This document shows, piece after piece, positions 26,186 to 35,126 of a stretch of DNA of 64,000 nucleotides. Position 1 is the first letter of the stretch. Each line of letters begins with the position of its first letter. The notes below the pieces were generated by a model, which was given only the letters and a program-made list of their open reading frames with translations, was not told the DNA's origin and searched no databases. The position numbers and the translations under genes are program-made. The stretch spans positions 248,001 through 312,000 of the forward strand of contig JAHHTZ010000001.1 of NCBI GenBank assembly GCA_020024285.1, given 5' to 3'. The stretch comes from Oscillospiraceae bacterium. Lineage in GTDB: Bacteria; Bacillota; Clostridia; Oscillospirales; Ruminococcaceae.

Positions 26186-27385
26186 TTATTTATCCAAGCC
26201 TGGGAAATTATCCGGTGTGATCTCGTTGAAGTTTGCTGCCGGAACGATGGTGCCATCTTTTACGAGAGCGTATGCTGCATCGAGTTTTTCGATGGTTTCA
26301 GCGGACAGCTGATGTCTGCCTTCTTCTTTTACAAAGCCGGTGGAATCGGTGTCTGCTTTCAGCAGAGCGTTTGCACCCTTGAAGCTGCCATCGAGAACTG
26401 CGTTGAGCTGTTTTTCCACGTTCATGTGCATTACCTTCAGAGCGGAGGTCAGGATGATGTTGTTGGAACCGCTTACGCCGTCGTTGAACTGGTCAACGTC
26501 GCAGCCGATCACTTTTACATCCGTTGCTTCTTTTGCAGCGGTGAATACGCCGTTGCCGGAACCGCCTGCTGCTACGAACAGAACGTCGCAGCCTTCATCG
26601 ATCAGAGCTTTTGCAACAACTTTACCGGTTGCTTCGTCTGCGAAGGAGCCTACATAGTTACCGCCTACGTTTGCGCCGGTAACGTCAGTGCCTGCATAGG
26701 AAGGAAGCTCTACCACTTCTACTTTGGTGTCGTATTTTTTGTTTGCGTAGTTTACGCCGGATTCAAAGCCGTACTGGTAGTTTACGTTGGATGGGTAAGC
26801 AACACCGTTTACAACTGCAACCTTTTTGGTTTTGGATTCGAGCGCTGCTGCCATGCCTGCGAAGAAGCCGCTTTCCTGCTCAGCAAACTGCATTGCGTAT
26901 ACGTTTTCGCATTCGATCTCGTTGCCCTCTGCATCGCTTGGGTAGGAGTCAACCAGGATGAATTTTACATCTGGGTTGTCGTTTGCGATGCTGCCGATGC
27001 CGGAGAACTGGAAGCCGCAGCAAACGATAACATCATAGTCTGCAACGATATCTGCAACTGCCTGTACTGCAGCAGCGGTGTCGCCGGTTTCTTCTCTTAC
27101 CGGGGTAACGGTTGCATCCGGATGGCTTTCGATGAATTTGAGGACGCCGTTGTAGTTGTCCTGATTGAAGTTGCCGTCGTCAACGCCGGATGGAGAAGAT
27201 ACGATTGCGATCTTGAGTCCTTCTTTTGCCTGTGTTTTTTCGCCTTCCGGTTTTGCCTCCGGAGTGGTCTGAGCGGTTTCTGGTTCTTTTGGCTGCTCAG
27301 GGGTTTTTTCGCCGCTGGAACCGCACCCTGCCAGCATTGTGAGTGCCAGCACCATGCTCAATACAATACTTGTAAACTTTTTCAT
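26186..27385 (-). CDS. BMP-family nucleoside-binding lipoprotein
   Basis: The 399-residue protein has a lipoprotein signal with lipobox LAGC (Cys21), then a Pro/Glu/Thr-rich linker (about 25-55) and a BMP/PnrA-type periplasmic-binding fold ('SSPSGVDDGNFNQDNY', 'DVIVCCGFQF', 'FVAAGGSGNGVFTAA', 'VIGCDVDQFND'). BMP proteins bind nucleosides, preferentially purine nucleosides. It would be anchored outside the membrane and feed the ABC importer encoded downstream. Confidence 0.92.
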   Translation of the reverse strand: MKKFTSIVLSMVLALTMLAGCGSSGEKTPEQPKEPETAQTTPEAKPEGEKTQAKEGLKIAIVSSPSGVDDGNFNQDNYNGVLKFIESHPDATVTPVREETGDTAAAVQAVADIVADYDVIVCCGFQFSGIGSIANDNPDVKFILVDSYPSDAEGNEIECENVYAMQFAEQESGFFAGMAAALESKTKKVAVVNGVAYPSNVNYQYGFESGVNYANKKYDTKVEVVELPSYAGTDVTGANVGGNYVGSFADEATGKVVAKALIDEGCDVLFVAAGGSGNGVFTAAKEATDVKVIGCDVDQFNDGVSGSNNIILTSALKVMHMNVEKQLNAVLDGSFKGANALLKADTDSTGFVKEEGRHQLSAETIEKLDAAYALVKDGTIVPAANFNEITPDNFPGLDK

Positions 27386-27416
27386 AATATCCTCCTTAAA
27401 AATTTGGGATGCCTAT

Positions 27417-27445
27417 ATCATACCACATCCCCTGTTTTTTGACTA
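27417..27445 (-). promoter_or_regulatory. Possible internal promoter before the BMP lipoprotein gene
   Basis: A minus-strand TATGAT (27422-27417) preceded by TG and, 17 bases further, TAGTCA. The -10 lies in the loop of a GGGATG/CATCCC hairpin, so a regulatory switch is conceivable. Confidence 0.4.
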
Positions 27446-27458
27446 TGGTTTGTTCCCA

Positions 27459-28526
27459 TTATCGAAACAGTTCTGATAAACTGTCACAAAAAGGAGGGTA
27501 TAAAATCCCCTTTTCTGTTACAATTCCAGTAATCAATGTATGATCTGTTACATCGAATGCCGGGTTATAACACTTCACTTCGTCGAGTGCCATCGGTTTT
27601 TCGTAGAATTTTTTCTTGATTTCGTCCGGATCGCGCAGCTCGATTTCGATTTGTGCCCCGGTCGGGCAGCTCATATCGATGGTGGAGCTTGGGCCGAGGA
27701 CATAAAACGGAATTCCGTAGTGCTTTGCAAGGATGGCAACGCCGCTTGTCCCGATCTTGTTTGCGGTATCTCCGTTTGCGGCGATGCGGTCACATCCCAC
27801 AAGGCAGGCCTGCACCCAGCCGTTTTTCATCACGATGGATGCCATGTTGTCGCAGATGAGCGTAACGTCGATGCCCGCCCGCTGAAGCTCGTAGGAGGTG
27901 AGCCGTGCGCCCTGAAGGAGCGGTCTTGTTTCATCGGCAAAGACATGGAACTCCATGCCCTGCTCCTTTCCGAGGAAGAGCGGACCGAGCGCGGTACCGT
28001 AGCGGGAGGTTGCAAGCGGACCTGCGTTGCAGTGCGTCAGGACGCCGTCCCCGTCCTTGAGCAGGCTCAGTCCGTATTCGGAAATGGCGCGGCACATCGC
28101 GATATCTTCTTCGTGGATGGCGCGGCATTCTTTCCCAAGGAGCGCTACGATCTCGGATACGCTGGATTCTTTATGGTCTGTAACCACCTGCTCCATGCGG
28201 TTGAGCGCCCAGCTCAGGTTCACAGCCGTCGGTCTGGAGGAGTTGAGATACTCCTTGTATTCGTGGAATTTTTTTGCAAATTCGTCATAGGATTGCGTTT
28301 TGATGGTCTGTGCAAGGCAGTAGATCCCGTAGCCTGCGAAGATGCCGATGGCAGGTGCGCCGCGCACGCGCAGCTGCTGGATGGCTTCGTAAAGCTCCTC
28401 TGCGGTGGTGAGTGTCAGATATTCGGTGAGGTTCGGCAGCTTCGACTGGTCGATGATGACAACGGCTCTTCCGTCCTCACTGAGCTTGATGTTATCGGTT
28501 TCCACTACGTTTTTCAATGGATTCAT
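27459..28526 (-). CDS. mtnA: S-methyl-5-thioribose-1-phosphate isomerase
   Basis: The 355-residue protein matches MtnA: 'RVRGAPAIGIFAGYG', 'THCNAGPLATSRYGTALG' with the catalytic Cys, and 'VGCDRIAANGDTANKIGT' with the catalytic Asp. It isomerises 5-methylthioribose-1-phosphate to the ribulose form; related enzymes also accept 5-deoxyribose-1-phosphate. There are no mtnBCD genes nearby, so methionine regeneration by the oxygen-dependent route is not indicated; the aldolase two genes upstream offers a different outlet. Confidence 0.93.
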   Translation of the reverse strand: MNPLKNVVETDNIKLSEDGRAVVIIDQSKLPNLTEYLTLTTAEELYEAIQQLRVRGAPAIGIFAGYGIYCLAQTIKTQSYDEFAKKFHEYKEYLNSSRPTAVNLSWALNRMEQVVTDHKESSVSEIVALLGKECRAIHEEDIAMCRAISEYGLSLLKDGDGVLTHCNAGPLATSRYGTALGPLFLGKEQGMEFHVFADETRPLLQGARLTSYELQRAGIDVTLICDNMASIVMKNGWVQACLVGCDRIAANGDTANKIGTSGVAILAKHYGIPFYVLGPSSTIDMSCPTGAQIEIELRDPDEIKKKFYEKPMALDEVKCYNPAFDVTDHTLITGIVTEKGILYPPFCDSLSELFR

Positions 28527-28544
28527 CTATGTTCCTCCCGATCC

Positions 28545-29378
28545 TTACAGGGTCTTTCCGATGCGGATGATGGATTCTGTAATCAGTTTCTTAAACAGCG
28601 GTGCCACTCTTGCGGCGGTTTCGCCCACTTCCTCGTGGGAGAGCGGCTGGTCAAGGATGCCGCAGCCAAGGTTGGAGATGCAGGAAATGCCGCAGATCTT
28701 CATCTGCATATGGTTTGCTGCCACGGCTTCGCAGGTGGTGCTCATGCCGACTGCATCTGCGCCGAGTGCGCGGCACATCCGAACCTCCGCCGGAGTTTCA
28801 AAGGCAGGACCTGTGAGTTGGATGTAAACGCCCTCTCTCAGGCGAATCTGCAAGTCTTTCGCTGTGGTGCGCAAAATCTCCTGAAGGTCCTTGTCGTACA
28901 CCTCGCTCATATCGCAAAAACGCGGACCGAGCTCGTCGAGGTTCTGCCCGATGAGCGGAGAAGGAACGAGGGAGGAGATTTGGTCGGTGATCATCATGAA
29001 GTCGCCTGCCTCATATTCGATGTTGACGCTGCCTGCCGCATTGGTGAGGAAAAGCACCTTGGCACCCATGAGCTTCATGAGTCTTGTCGGGAGCACCACA
29101 TCCTGCATGGAGTAGCCCTCATAATAGTGGACACGTCCCTGCATGATGACAACGGGGACCTTATCCACATAGCCGAACACGAACTGCCCCTTGTGCCCTG
29201 CGACGGTGGATACGGGGAAGCCTTCAATGTCGTGGTAGCTCAGTGTGGATACGACCTCGATGCCGTCGGCGTAGTCGCCCAGACCGGAGCCGAGGATGAG
29301 CGCAACCTTTGGCTCAAATGGAATCTTATCCTTGATGCTGTTGTAGCAGGTGAGAAGTTTTTCATATACTGCGTTCAT
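28545..29378 (-). CDS. punA: Purine nucleoside phosphorylase (trimeric type)
   Basis: The 277-residue protein has the PNP/MTAP family phosphate motif 'LILGSGLGDY', the 'GHKGQFVFG' and 'GRVHYYEGYSM' loops, 'GPAFETPAEVRM' with the purine-binding Glu and 'VGMSTTCEAV'. The segment 'ISNLGCGI' places an Asn at the base-specificity position typical of 6-oxopurine enzymes rather than adenine-specific MTAP. This fits phosphorolysis of methylthioinosine or deoxyinosine made by the deaminase of the operon. Confidence 0.9.
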   Translation of the reverse strand: MNAVYEKLLTCYNSIKDKIPFEPKVALILGSGLGDYADGIEVVSTLSYHDIEGFPVSTVAGHKGQFVFGYVDKVPVVIMQGRVHYYEGYSMQDVVLPTRLMKLMGAKVLFLTNAAGSVNIEYEAGDFMMITDQISSLVPSPLIGQNLDELGPRFCDMSEVYDKDLQEILRTTAKDLQIRLREGVYIQLTGPAFETPAEVRMCRALGADAVGMSTTCEAVAANHMQMKICGISCISNLGCGILDQPLSHEEVGETAARVAPLFKKLITESIIRIGKTL

Positions 29379-29392
29379 TCTGATTCTCCTTT

Positions 29393-30010
29393 TTATGGTT
29401 CTTGATAGCTCAGTTCCACCGGTGTGCCGACGGAGAGCGCCATGTGATAGATTTTTGCGGTATCTTCTGTATATACAGCGGCAAGGTATGCCCGGTCGAT
29501 GCTTTCCCCTGCTGCCACAACGCCGTGGTTTGCCATCAGGCAGGCGTTTTTGCGCTTGAGGATCGGCACGGCGTTGCGTCCCACCTCAGCACTTCCCGGC
29601 ATGGCGTAGGGACTGACCTCGATGCTGCCGTTGAGGAACGGGAGCATTTCGATCAGGATGACGGGGATCTCCTTATGCACCACGGCAAAGCTCGTGGCAT
29701 AGGGGGAGTGTGTGTGGACGATGGCGTTCACCCGCTCCACCTCGCGGTAAATTTCTGCATGCATCCTCCATTCGGAAGATGGATTGAGATGACCTTCCAC
29801 GATGGTGCCGTCCATATTGATGACAACGATGTCCTTTTCTTCCATAATCCTGTAGTCGTAGGAGCTTGGCGTAATCACAATGGTTTGCTGTTCCCGGCAG
29901 AAGATGCTCATATTGCCGCTTGTGCCTGCCATCAAGCCCTCGTCAAAGGCTTTTTTGGCGATGAAAAGAACCGATTGCTTGAGCTCACTGTAATCATAAT
30001 TTTTGCTCAT
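29393..30010 (-). CDS. ald2: Class II aldolase, probable 5-(methylthio)ribulose-1-phosphate aldolase
   Basis: The 205-residue protein is of the zinc-dependent L-fuculose-phosphate aldolase/AraD family: 'TSGNMSI' phosphate loop, Glu80 in 'SSEWRMH', metal ligands His99 and His101 ('VHTHSPYA') and a third His in 'MANHGVV'. In the described DHAP shunt, a homologous enzyme splits 5-methylthioribulose-1-phosphate into DHAP and methylthioacetaldehyde. The PNP-mtnA neighbourhood supports this role. First gene of the operon; the ATG at 30010 follows AAAGGAGA. Confidence 0.82.
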   Translation of the reverse strand: MSKNYDYSELKQSVLFIAKKAFDEGLMAGTSGNMSIFCREQQTIVITPSSYDYRIMEEKDIVVINMDGTIVEGHLNPSSEWRMHAEIYREVERVNAIVHTHSPYATSFAVVHKEIPVILIEMLPFLNGSIEVSPYAMPGSAEVGRNAVPILKRKNACLMANHGVVAAGESIDRAYLAAVYTEDTAKIYHMALSVGTPVELSYQEP

Positions 30011-30062
30011 TCTATCTCCTTTCGCATCGGGGGTTTTCCCTTGCTGATACATCGTATTCTTA

Positions 30063-30092
30063 CCAATATATTATACAAAGATATCAAAAAAG
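30063..30092 (-). promoter_or_regulatory. Promoter of the nucleoside-salvage operon
   Basis: On the minus strand TTGACT lies 15 bases before TATAAT (or 17 before the overlapping TAATAT), about 60 bases ahead of the aldolase start. The spacing is ambiguous. Confidence 0.55.
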
Positions 30093-30182
30093 TCAATGGA
30101 AAACACAGAGCACAAACAGCGGATACACCCCTGCAATTTTTGCGGGGAATGTGGTATACTGGTAGAAAAAAGGAGGGTCAAA

Positions 30183-30647
30183 ATGACAAAAATTTTATTT
30201 GTTTGCCTTGGGAACATCTGCCGCTCTCCGATGGCAGAATTTGTGTTCAAGGATATGGTGAAAAAGCGCGGGCTCATCGATGAATTTGTGATCGCATCCG
30301 CCGCAACAAGCTCGGAGGAAGTGGGGAATCCCGTCCATCGCGGCACGCGCGAAAAGCTCAAACAGGTGGGGATCTCCTGCATTGGGAAAACGGCAGCGCA
30401 GCTTCAAAAATCGGACTACGACCGATACGACTGGCTGATTGGGATGGACCGGCAGAACCTTTGTGATATGCGCCGCCTGTTTGACGGTGATGCACAGAAC
30501 AAGGTGCGCGGACTGCTCGATTTCACCGCGCACGGCGGCGAGATTGCCGACCCGTGGTACACAGGGAATTTTGACGTGACCTACCGCGACGTCGTGGAGG
30601 GCTGTGAGGGTCTGCTCGATTTTCTCCTGCGTGATCAAAAGGGGTAA
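30183..30647 (+). CDS. Low-molecular-weight protein-tyrosine-phosphatase
   Basis: The 154-residue enzyme has the catalytic P-loop CLGNICRS (Cys8, Arg14, Ser15) and the general-acid loop 'ADPWYTG' near residue 120. Bacterial LMW-PTPs dephosphorylate tyrosine kinases of exopolysaccharide synthesis or arginine-phosphorylated proteins; no kinase is encoded nearby. The ATG at 30183 follows AAAGGAGGG, with an extended -10 TATACT at 30155-30160. Single-gene unit ended by a terminator. Confidence 0.92.
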   Translation: MTKILFVCLGNICRSPMAEFVFKDMVKKRGLIDEFVIASAATSSEEVGNPVHRGTREKLKQVGISCIGKTAAQLQKSDYDRYDWLIGMDRQNLCDMRRLFDGDAQNKVRGLLDFTAHGGEIADPWYTGNFDVTYRDVVEGCEGLLDFLLRDQKG

Positions 30648-30661
30648 TTTCCCCCTGATAC

Positions 30662-30699
30662 AGAAAAAGCCTTTTCGCATCTTGCGAAAAGGCTTTTTG
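30662..30699. terminator. Bidirectional terminator between the phosphatase and DUF1266 genes
   Basis: AAAAAGCCTTTTCGCA and its complement form a perfect 16-bp stem around TCT. Confidence 0.93.
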
Positions 30700-30701
30700 T
30701 T

Positions 30702-31468
30702 TTATGCTTCGTGCTGTGTGGATGTGCCTGCCATCAGCTCCCGCTCGGAGAGCTGCATCGTGAGCGGGGTGTTAAACGGGATCGCTGCAAACGGACCTTT
30801 TGCGCTTCGCAGCACACGGTAAAGGTGGCAGCGCAGCTTGAAGGGACGCTGCTCCCCCTTCGATTTTGGGTCCATCCATATGAAAAGCCCGGTAAGATAG
30901 CTCTCCATCACGTCATCCCAGCTGGAAAATTCCTTCTGGAGCAGCTGCCCTGCCGGGATTGCAAGCTCCATCATTTCTTCAAAGCTCAGATAGCCGCAGC
31001 CGTAGCACCACATCGAGGTACAGATGGCGCGGCACAGATCCCAGCCCAAAAAGGTTTTGTCGCCGTACTGCTTCCAGCGCGGCAGGAGCTTGTCGTTGTT
31101 GGAGGGGTTCTTTTTGATTGCCTTTTCGTCGAACATTCCCTTCTCCATCCCCTGTGCGCGGTAGACAGAAAAAAGCTCCATCGTGCGGTTGAGCTTTTTG
31201 CGCATCCCGCTCTCAAGCAGGTCGCGCATCGTTTCAAGCGCCGAATCGTGGTCCACGATCTCCCACCACTCGTCGAGCTTCTGGCGCACGCGCTGCGATT
31301 CCTCCGGCTGCATTCCGCCGAGGAAGCCGGGGTCCATGTGGTTTGCCCCGATGAGCAGCGCCCCGCCGCATTGCACCAGCGCAGCGTATCGGGGAGCTGC
31401 GACTTTCTCCAATCCTTTTGGTCAAAGGTGTCCAAAAGCCAAACAAGGCTCGATTTCCAAAGTTCCAT
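30702..31468 (-). CDS. DUF1266 protein, probably frameshifted near its 5' end
   Basis: The frame 30702-31412 encodes a C-terminal DUF1266 domain ('LGWDLCRAICTSMWCYGCGYLS', then 'FSSWDDVMESYLTGLFIW'), a family of unknown function. Its only start is a TTG at 31412 with AAAAGGA touching it. In another frame, an ATG at 31468 has a proper GGAGG and encodes 'MELWKSSLVWLLDTFDQK' before turning into non-protein-like sequence. The two halves read as one protein if one base is gained or lost around 31400-31425. Either this is a damaged gene or a sequencing error. It follows dnaE at about 100 bases. Confidence 0.62.
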
Positions 31469-31570
31469 TTGTCTATAACCTCCAGAATGTCCGCTGACCG
31501 CTTTGAGAACGCGGCGCAGCAATGTTGTCGTTGCAGGGTTTCCCCTAAAATCTTCCGGCTCCTTGATGCA

Positions 31571-34500
31571 TCAGGAATTGACAAGGGCGACGTTTTCCTC
31601 CCCAAGCAGCACCTTGAGCTGACGCAGGAGCGGCTCGTTCGGGACGGTGAACATCGAATGGGGCGCAAGCATCATCTTCTTTTCGTCCAGGAAGTAGACA
31701 TAAACGGGATAGTCCCCTTCAAACACGGCGAGATACTGCTTTGCCTTTTCGAGCCGCGCATCCTGCTTTGAGGATACCCTCAGGTAGAGCCCCGGACGAT
31801 GCTTGCTCTTTTTCTCCTTCTCCGTCTTTGCCTCTTCGGGGGGTGTGGTCTGCGGGGCGTGGTCTGTGCTGTGCGGCAGGTCCTCGATGGTATCGGGGTC
31901 GCGCAGCGACTGTGCCACCAGCTTCACATCCTCGTCCTCCCGCATACTGACGCGCGCCGTTACAAGGACGATCTTCCCCTCCTCGACAAGCGGGCGGTAC
32001 TCCGTGAGCGTTTTCGGGAAAACAAGCATCTCCATCGAGCCGGAGGTGTCCTCCGTCATCACGAACGCCATCGTTTCGCCGCTGCGGGTCGATTTGTTCT
32101 TCTTGGAGGTGAGGATGCACAGCACGTCCACCTCGGAGCCGTCGGGATATTCGGCAGCTGCAATGTCGGAGATGAGCTTTGTGTCCCATTGGCGTACCTT
32201 GTCCTGATAGCGCATCAGCGGATGCCCCGACACATAAAGCCCTGTCACTTCCTTTTCCATGGCAAGCAGGAGCTGGGGCGGGAATTCCTCCTGATACGGC
32301 AGATGGTAATGCTCCTGCGCCGCAGGCTCGCCGGAGTCTGCCATTGCATCGAAGAGGCTGATCTGCCCGTCGAGATTTTTGCGGTGACGCTCGTCAATGT
32401 CGCTGACGATCTGTCCGTATCCGTTGAGCATCGTCTTGCGGTTGTCGCCCAGTCCGTCCAGCGCGCCCGATTTGATGAGGCTCTCAAGGGCGCGGCGGTT
32501 CATGTCCTTGCCGTACATCCGCTCGCAGAGATCGGAAATATTCTCGAATGCGCCGTGCTCGCTGCGCTCCTTCACCAGATCGGCAAGGAGGGCGCGCCCT
32601 GTATTCTTGATGGCAAGCAGCCCGAAGCGGATGCAGTCCCCCTCCACCACGAAGCTCGCTTCGCTCTGGTTGATGGAAGGCGGCAGGATGGTCAGTCCCA
32701 TGGCGTCACACTCGTTGATATAGCCGATGATCTTGTCGGTATTGTCGAGCACGCTTGTCAGAAGCGCCGCCATATATTCCTTTGGATAGTGGCGTTTGAG
32801 GTAGGCGGTCTGGTACGCCAGCACCGCATACGCTGCCGCGTGCGATTTGTTGAAGGCATAGGATGCAAACGACGTCATTTCGTCGAAAATCTCATTTGCC
32901 ACCTGTTCCGAAACCCCGTTTGCCACGCAGCCGACACATTCCACGGTTCCGTCCTCTTTTTTGGCTCCGTAGATGAAGTTGCTGCGCTCTTTTTCCATCA
33001 CGTCGTGCTTTTTCTTTGCCATCGCACGGCGCACAAGGTCCGCTCTGCCGTAGGAGTAGCCCGCCAGCTTGCGGCAGATCTGCATGACCTGCTCCTGGTA
33101 GACGATACAGCCGTAGGTGACATCGAGGATGTCCTTGAGCAGCGGCGTTTTATACGTGATCTGATCGGGGTTGTGGCGGTTGCGGATATAGCGCGGAATG
33201 GAATCCATCGGTCCGGGACGGTACAGCGAGATGACCGCGATGAGGTCCTCCACCGACTCCGGCTTGAGCTGGATGAGCACCTGACGCATCCCGCTCGACT
33301 CGAACTGGAACACGCCCTTCGCCTGCCCCTTTGCCATCATGTCGAAGGTTGCCTTGTCCTCCATCGGGATCGTTTCGATGGAGAAATCCGGCTCGAAGCG
33401 GCGGATCATCTGCTCGGCGTCGTGAATGACGGTGAGGTTTCGCAGTCCGAGGAAGTCCATCTTGAGCAGACCCAGCTCCTCCAGTGTCGTCATGGTGTAC
33501 TGGGTGACGATGGATTCGTCGTTTTTCGCAAGCGGAACGTAGTGCTCCACCGCTTCACGCGCGATCACGACACCGGCGGCGTGCGTGGACGCATGGCGCG
33601 GCGTCCCCTCGATCTTGAGCGTAGTGTCGATGAGCTGCTTTACTTCGGGGTCGTTGTCGTACTGCGCCTTGAGCTCGGGTGATTTTTCGAGCGCCTTTTC
33701 GAGCGTCATATGCAGCTCCATCGGGACGAGCTTTGCAACGCTGTCCACCTTCTGATAGGAAACCCCCATCACGCGCCCCACGTCGCGGATGCCGCCGCGC
33801 GCCGCCATCGTACCGAAGGTGATGATCTGCGCCACGCGCTCTGCGCCGTATTTTTCGATGACGTAGTCGATGACTTCCTCCCTGCGCTCGTAGCAGAAGT
33901 CGATGTCGAAATCGGGCATCGAGACGCGCTCCGGATTGAGGAAGCGCTCGAAAATGAGGTTATACTTCATCGGGTCGATGCCGGTGATGCCGATGCAGTA
34001 GGCGGCGATGCTGCCTGCACCGGAGCCGCGCCCCGGTCCCACCGGGATACCGTGTGTTTTGGCATAGTTTACAAAGTCGTACACGATGAGGTAGTAGTCA
34101 ACATACCCCATTGATGTGATGACCCCAAGCTCATATTCGAGGCGGTCGATGTAGTCCTGCGGCGGATTCTCCCCATAGTGGCGGTACAGCCCCTGATAGC
34201 ACAGATCGCGGAAAAACTCGACGTTTTCGCGCCCGTCCGGTGCTTCATACAGCGGCAGGATGTGGTGCCCGAACTCGAACTCGATTTCACAGCGCTGTGC
34301 GATGCGCACAGTGTTGTCGAGCGCTTCGGGGCAGTTTGGGATCGCCTGCTCCATCTCAGCGCGCGATTTGATGTAAAATTCTTCTGTTTCGAACTCGATG
34401 TCGTTGTCTTCCTCAAGCGTATGGTTCGTCTGGATGCACAGGAGCACCTTCTGCACCATTGCATCCTCTTTTTTGATGTAGTGGGCATCGTTTGTGGCGA

Positions 34501-35107
34501 CAAGTCCCACATCAAGCTCCTGCGCCAGACGCTTGAGCTGCGGGATGATGCGCTGCTGCTCCGCGATGCCGTGGTTTTGCAGCTCGATGAAGTAGTTTTC
34601 CTTCCCGAAGAGGTCGCGGTAGAAGGTGGCTGCCTCCTTCGCGCGTTCATAGTCCCCGGCGGTGAGCGCACGGGGCACTTCCCCTGCAAGACACGCTGAG
34701 AGCGCGATCAGCCCTTCCGTATGCCCCTGCAAAAGTGCACGGTCGATGCGCGGCTTGAAGTAGAAGCCTTCCGTGAAGCCGCGCGAAACGAGCTTGATGA
34801 GATTGTGGTAGCCCACTTCGTTTTTGCACAGCAAAACAAGGTGATACGGGCTGGTATCGACCTTGTGCACCTTGTCGAACCGTGTGCGCGGCGCAACGTA
34901 TACCTCACAGCCGATGATCGGCTTGATGCCTGCCGCCTTCGCTTCCTTATAAAAATCAATGGCTCCGTACAGGACGCCGTGGTCCGTGAGCGCCACTGCC
35001 TCCTGTCCAAGCTCCTTTGCGCGCTTCACCAGTGATTTGATGCGGCACGCGCCGTCCAGCAGGCTGTATTCGCTGTGGACGTGCAGATGTACAAAAGAAT
35101 CCCCCAT
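31571..35107 (-). CDS. dnaE: DNA polymerase III alpha subunit, DnaE type
   Basis: The 1178-residue protein has the PHP domain ('FVHLHVHSEYSLLDGA', His8, His10), the catalytic palm with acidic motif 'PDFDIDFC', a finger domain ('GRGSGAGS', 'FQFESSGMRQVL'), tandem HhH and an OB fold. The C-terminal region is of DnaE1-like length. In Firmicutes DnaE extends primers alongside PolC. The ATG at 35107 follows AAAGGAGGCAG. It lies downstream of whiA, a common Clostridia order. Confidence 0.95.
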   Translation of the reverse strand: MGDSFVHLHVHSEYSLLDGACRIKSLVKRAKELGQEAVALTDHGVLYGAIDFYKEAKAAGIKPIIGCEVYVAPRTRFDKVHKVDTSPYHLVLLCKNEVGYHNLIKLVSRGFTEGFYFKPRIDRALLQGHTEGLIALSACLAGEVPRALTAGDYERAKEAATFYRDLFGKENYFIELQNHGIAEQQRIIPQLKRLAQELDVGLVATNDAHYIKKEDAMVQKVLLCIQTNHTLEEDNDIEFETEEFYIKSRAEMEQAIPNCPEALDNTVRIAQRCEIEFEFGHHILPLYEAPDGRENVEFFRDLCYQGLYRHYGENPPQDYIDRLEYELGVITSMGYVDYYLIVYDFVNYAKTHGIPVGPGRGSGAGSIAAYCIGITGIDPMKYNLIFERFLNPERVSMPDFDIDFCYERREEVIDYVIEKYGAERVAQIITFGTMAARGGIRDVGRVMGVSYQKVDSVAKLVPMELHMTLEKALEKSPELKAQYDNDPEVKQLIDTTLKIEGTPRHASTHAAGVVIAREAVEHYVPLAKNDESIVTQYTMTTLEELGLLKMDFLGLRNLTVIHDAEQMIRRFEPDFSIETIPMEDKATFDMMAKGQAKGVFQFESSGMRQVLIQLKPESVEDLIAVISLYRPGPMDSIPRYIRNRHNPDQITYKTPLLKDILDVTYGCIVYQEQVMQICRKLAGYSYGRADLVRRAMAKKKHDVMEKERSNFIYGAKKEDGTVECVGCVANGVSEQVANEIFDEMTSFASYAFNKSHAAAYAVLAYQTAYLKRHYPKEYMAALLTSVLDNTDKIIGYINECDAMGLTILPPSINQSEASFVVEGDCIRFGLLAIKNTGRALLADLVKERSEHGAFENISDLCERMYGKDMNRRALESLIKSGALDGLGDNRKTMLNGYGQIVSDIDERHRKNLDGQISLFDAMADSGEPAAQEHYHLPYQEEFPPQLLLAMEKEVTGLYVSGHPLMRYQDKVRQWDTKLISDIAAAEYPDGSEVDVLCILTSKKNKSTRSGETMAFVMTEDTSGSMEMLVFPKTLTEYRPLVEEGKIVLVTARVSMREDEDVKLVAQSLRDPDTIEDLPHSTDHAPQTTPPEEAKTEKEKKSKHRPGLYLRVSSKQDARLEKAKQYLAVFEGDYPVYVYFLDEKKMMLAPHSMFTVPNEPLLRQLKVLLGEENVALVNS

Positions 35108-35126
35108 GCTGCTGCCTCCTTTCCTG

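Noticed and set aside
29393..30053. Aldolase read as L-fuculose-phosphate or L-ribulose-phosphate enzyme for sugar use
   Set aside because: No sugar kinase, isomerase or sugar transporter is present; PNP, mtnA and a nucleoside importer are. The methylthioribulose role is preferred, though not proven.
30053..30182. Purine riboswitch before the nucleoside-salvage operon
   Set aside because: The leader between promoter and aldolase start is only about 60 bases and shows no purine-aptamer-like junction.
31799..33682. Plus-strand open frame of about 630 codons
   Set aside because: It runs antisense to dnaE, whose motifs are complete; the frame has no ribosome site.
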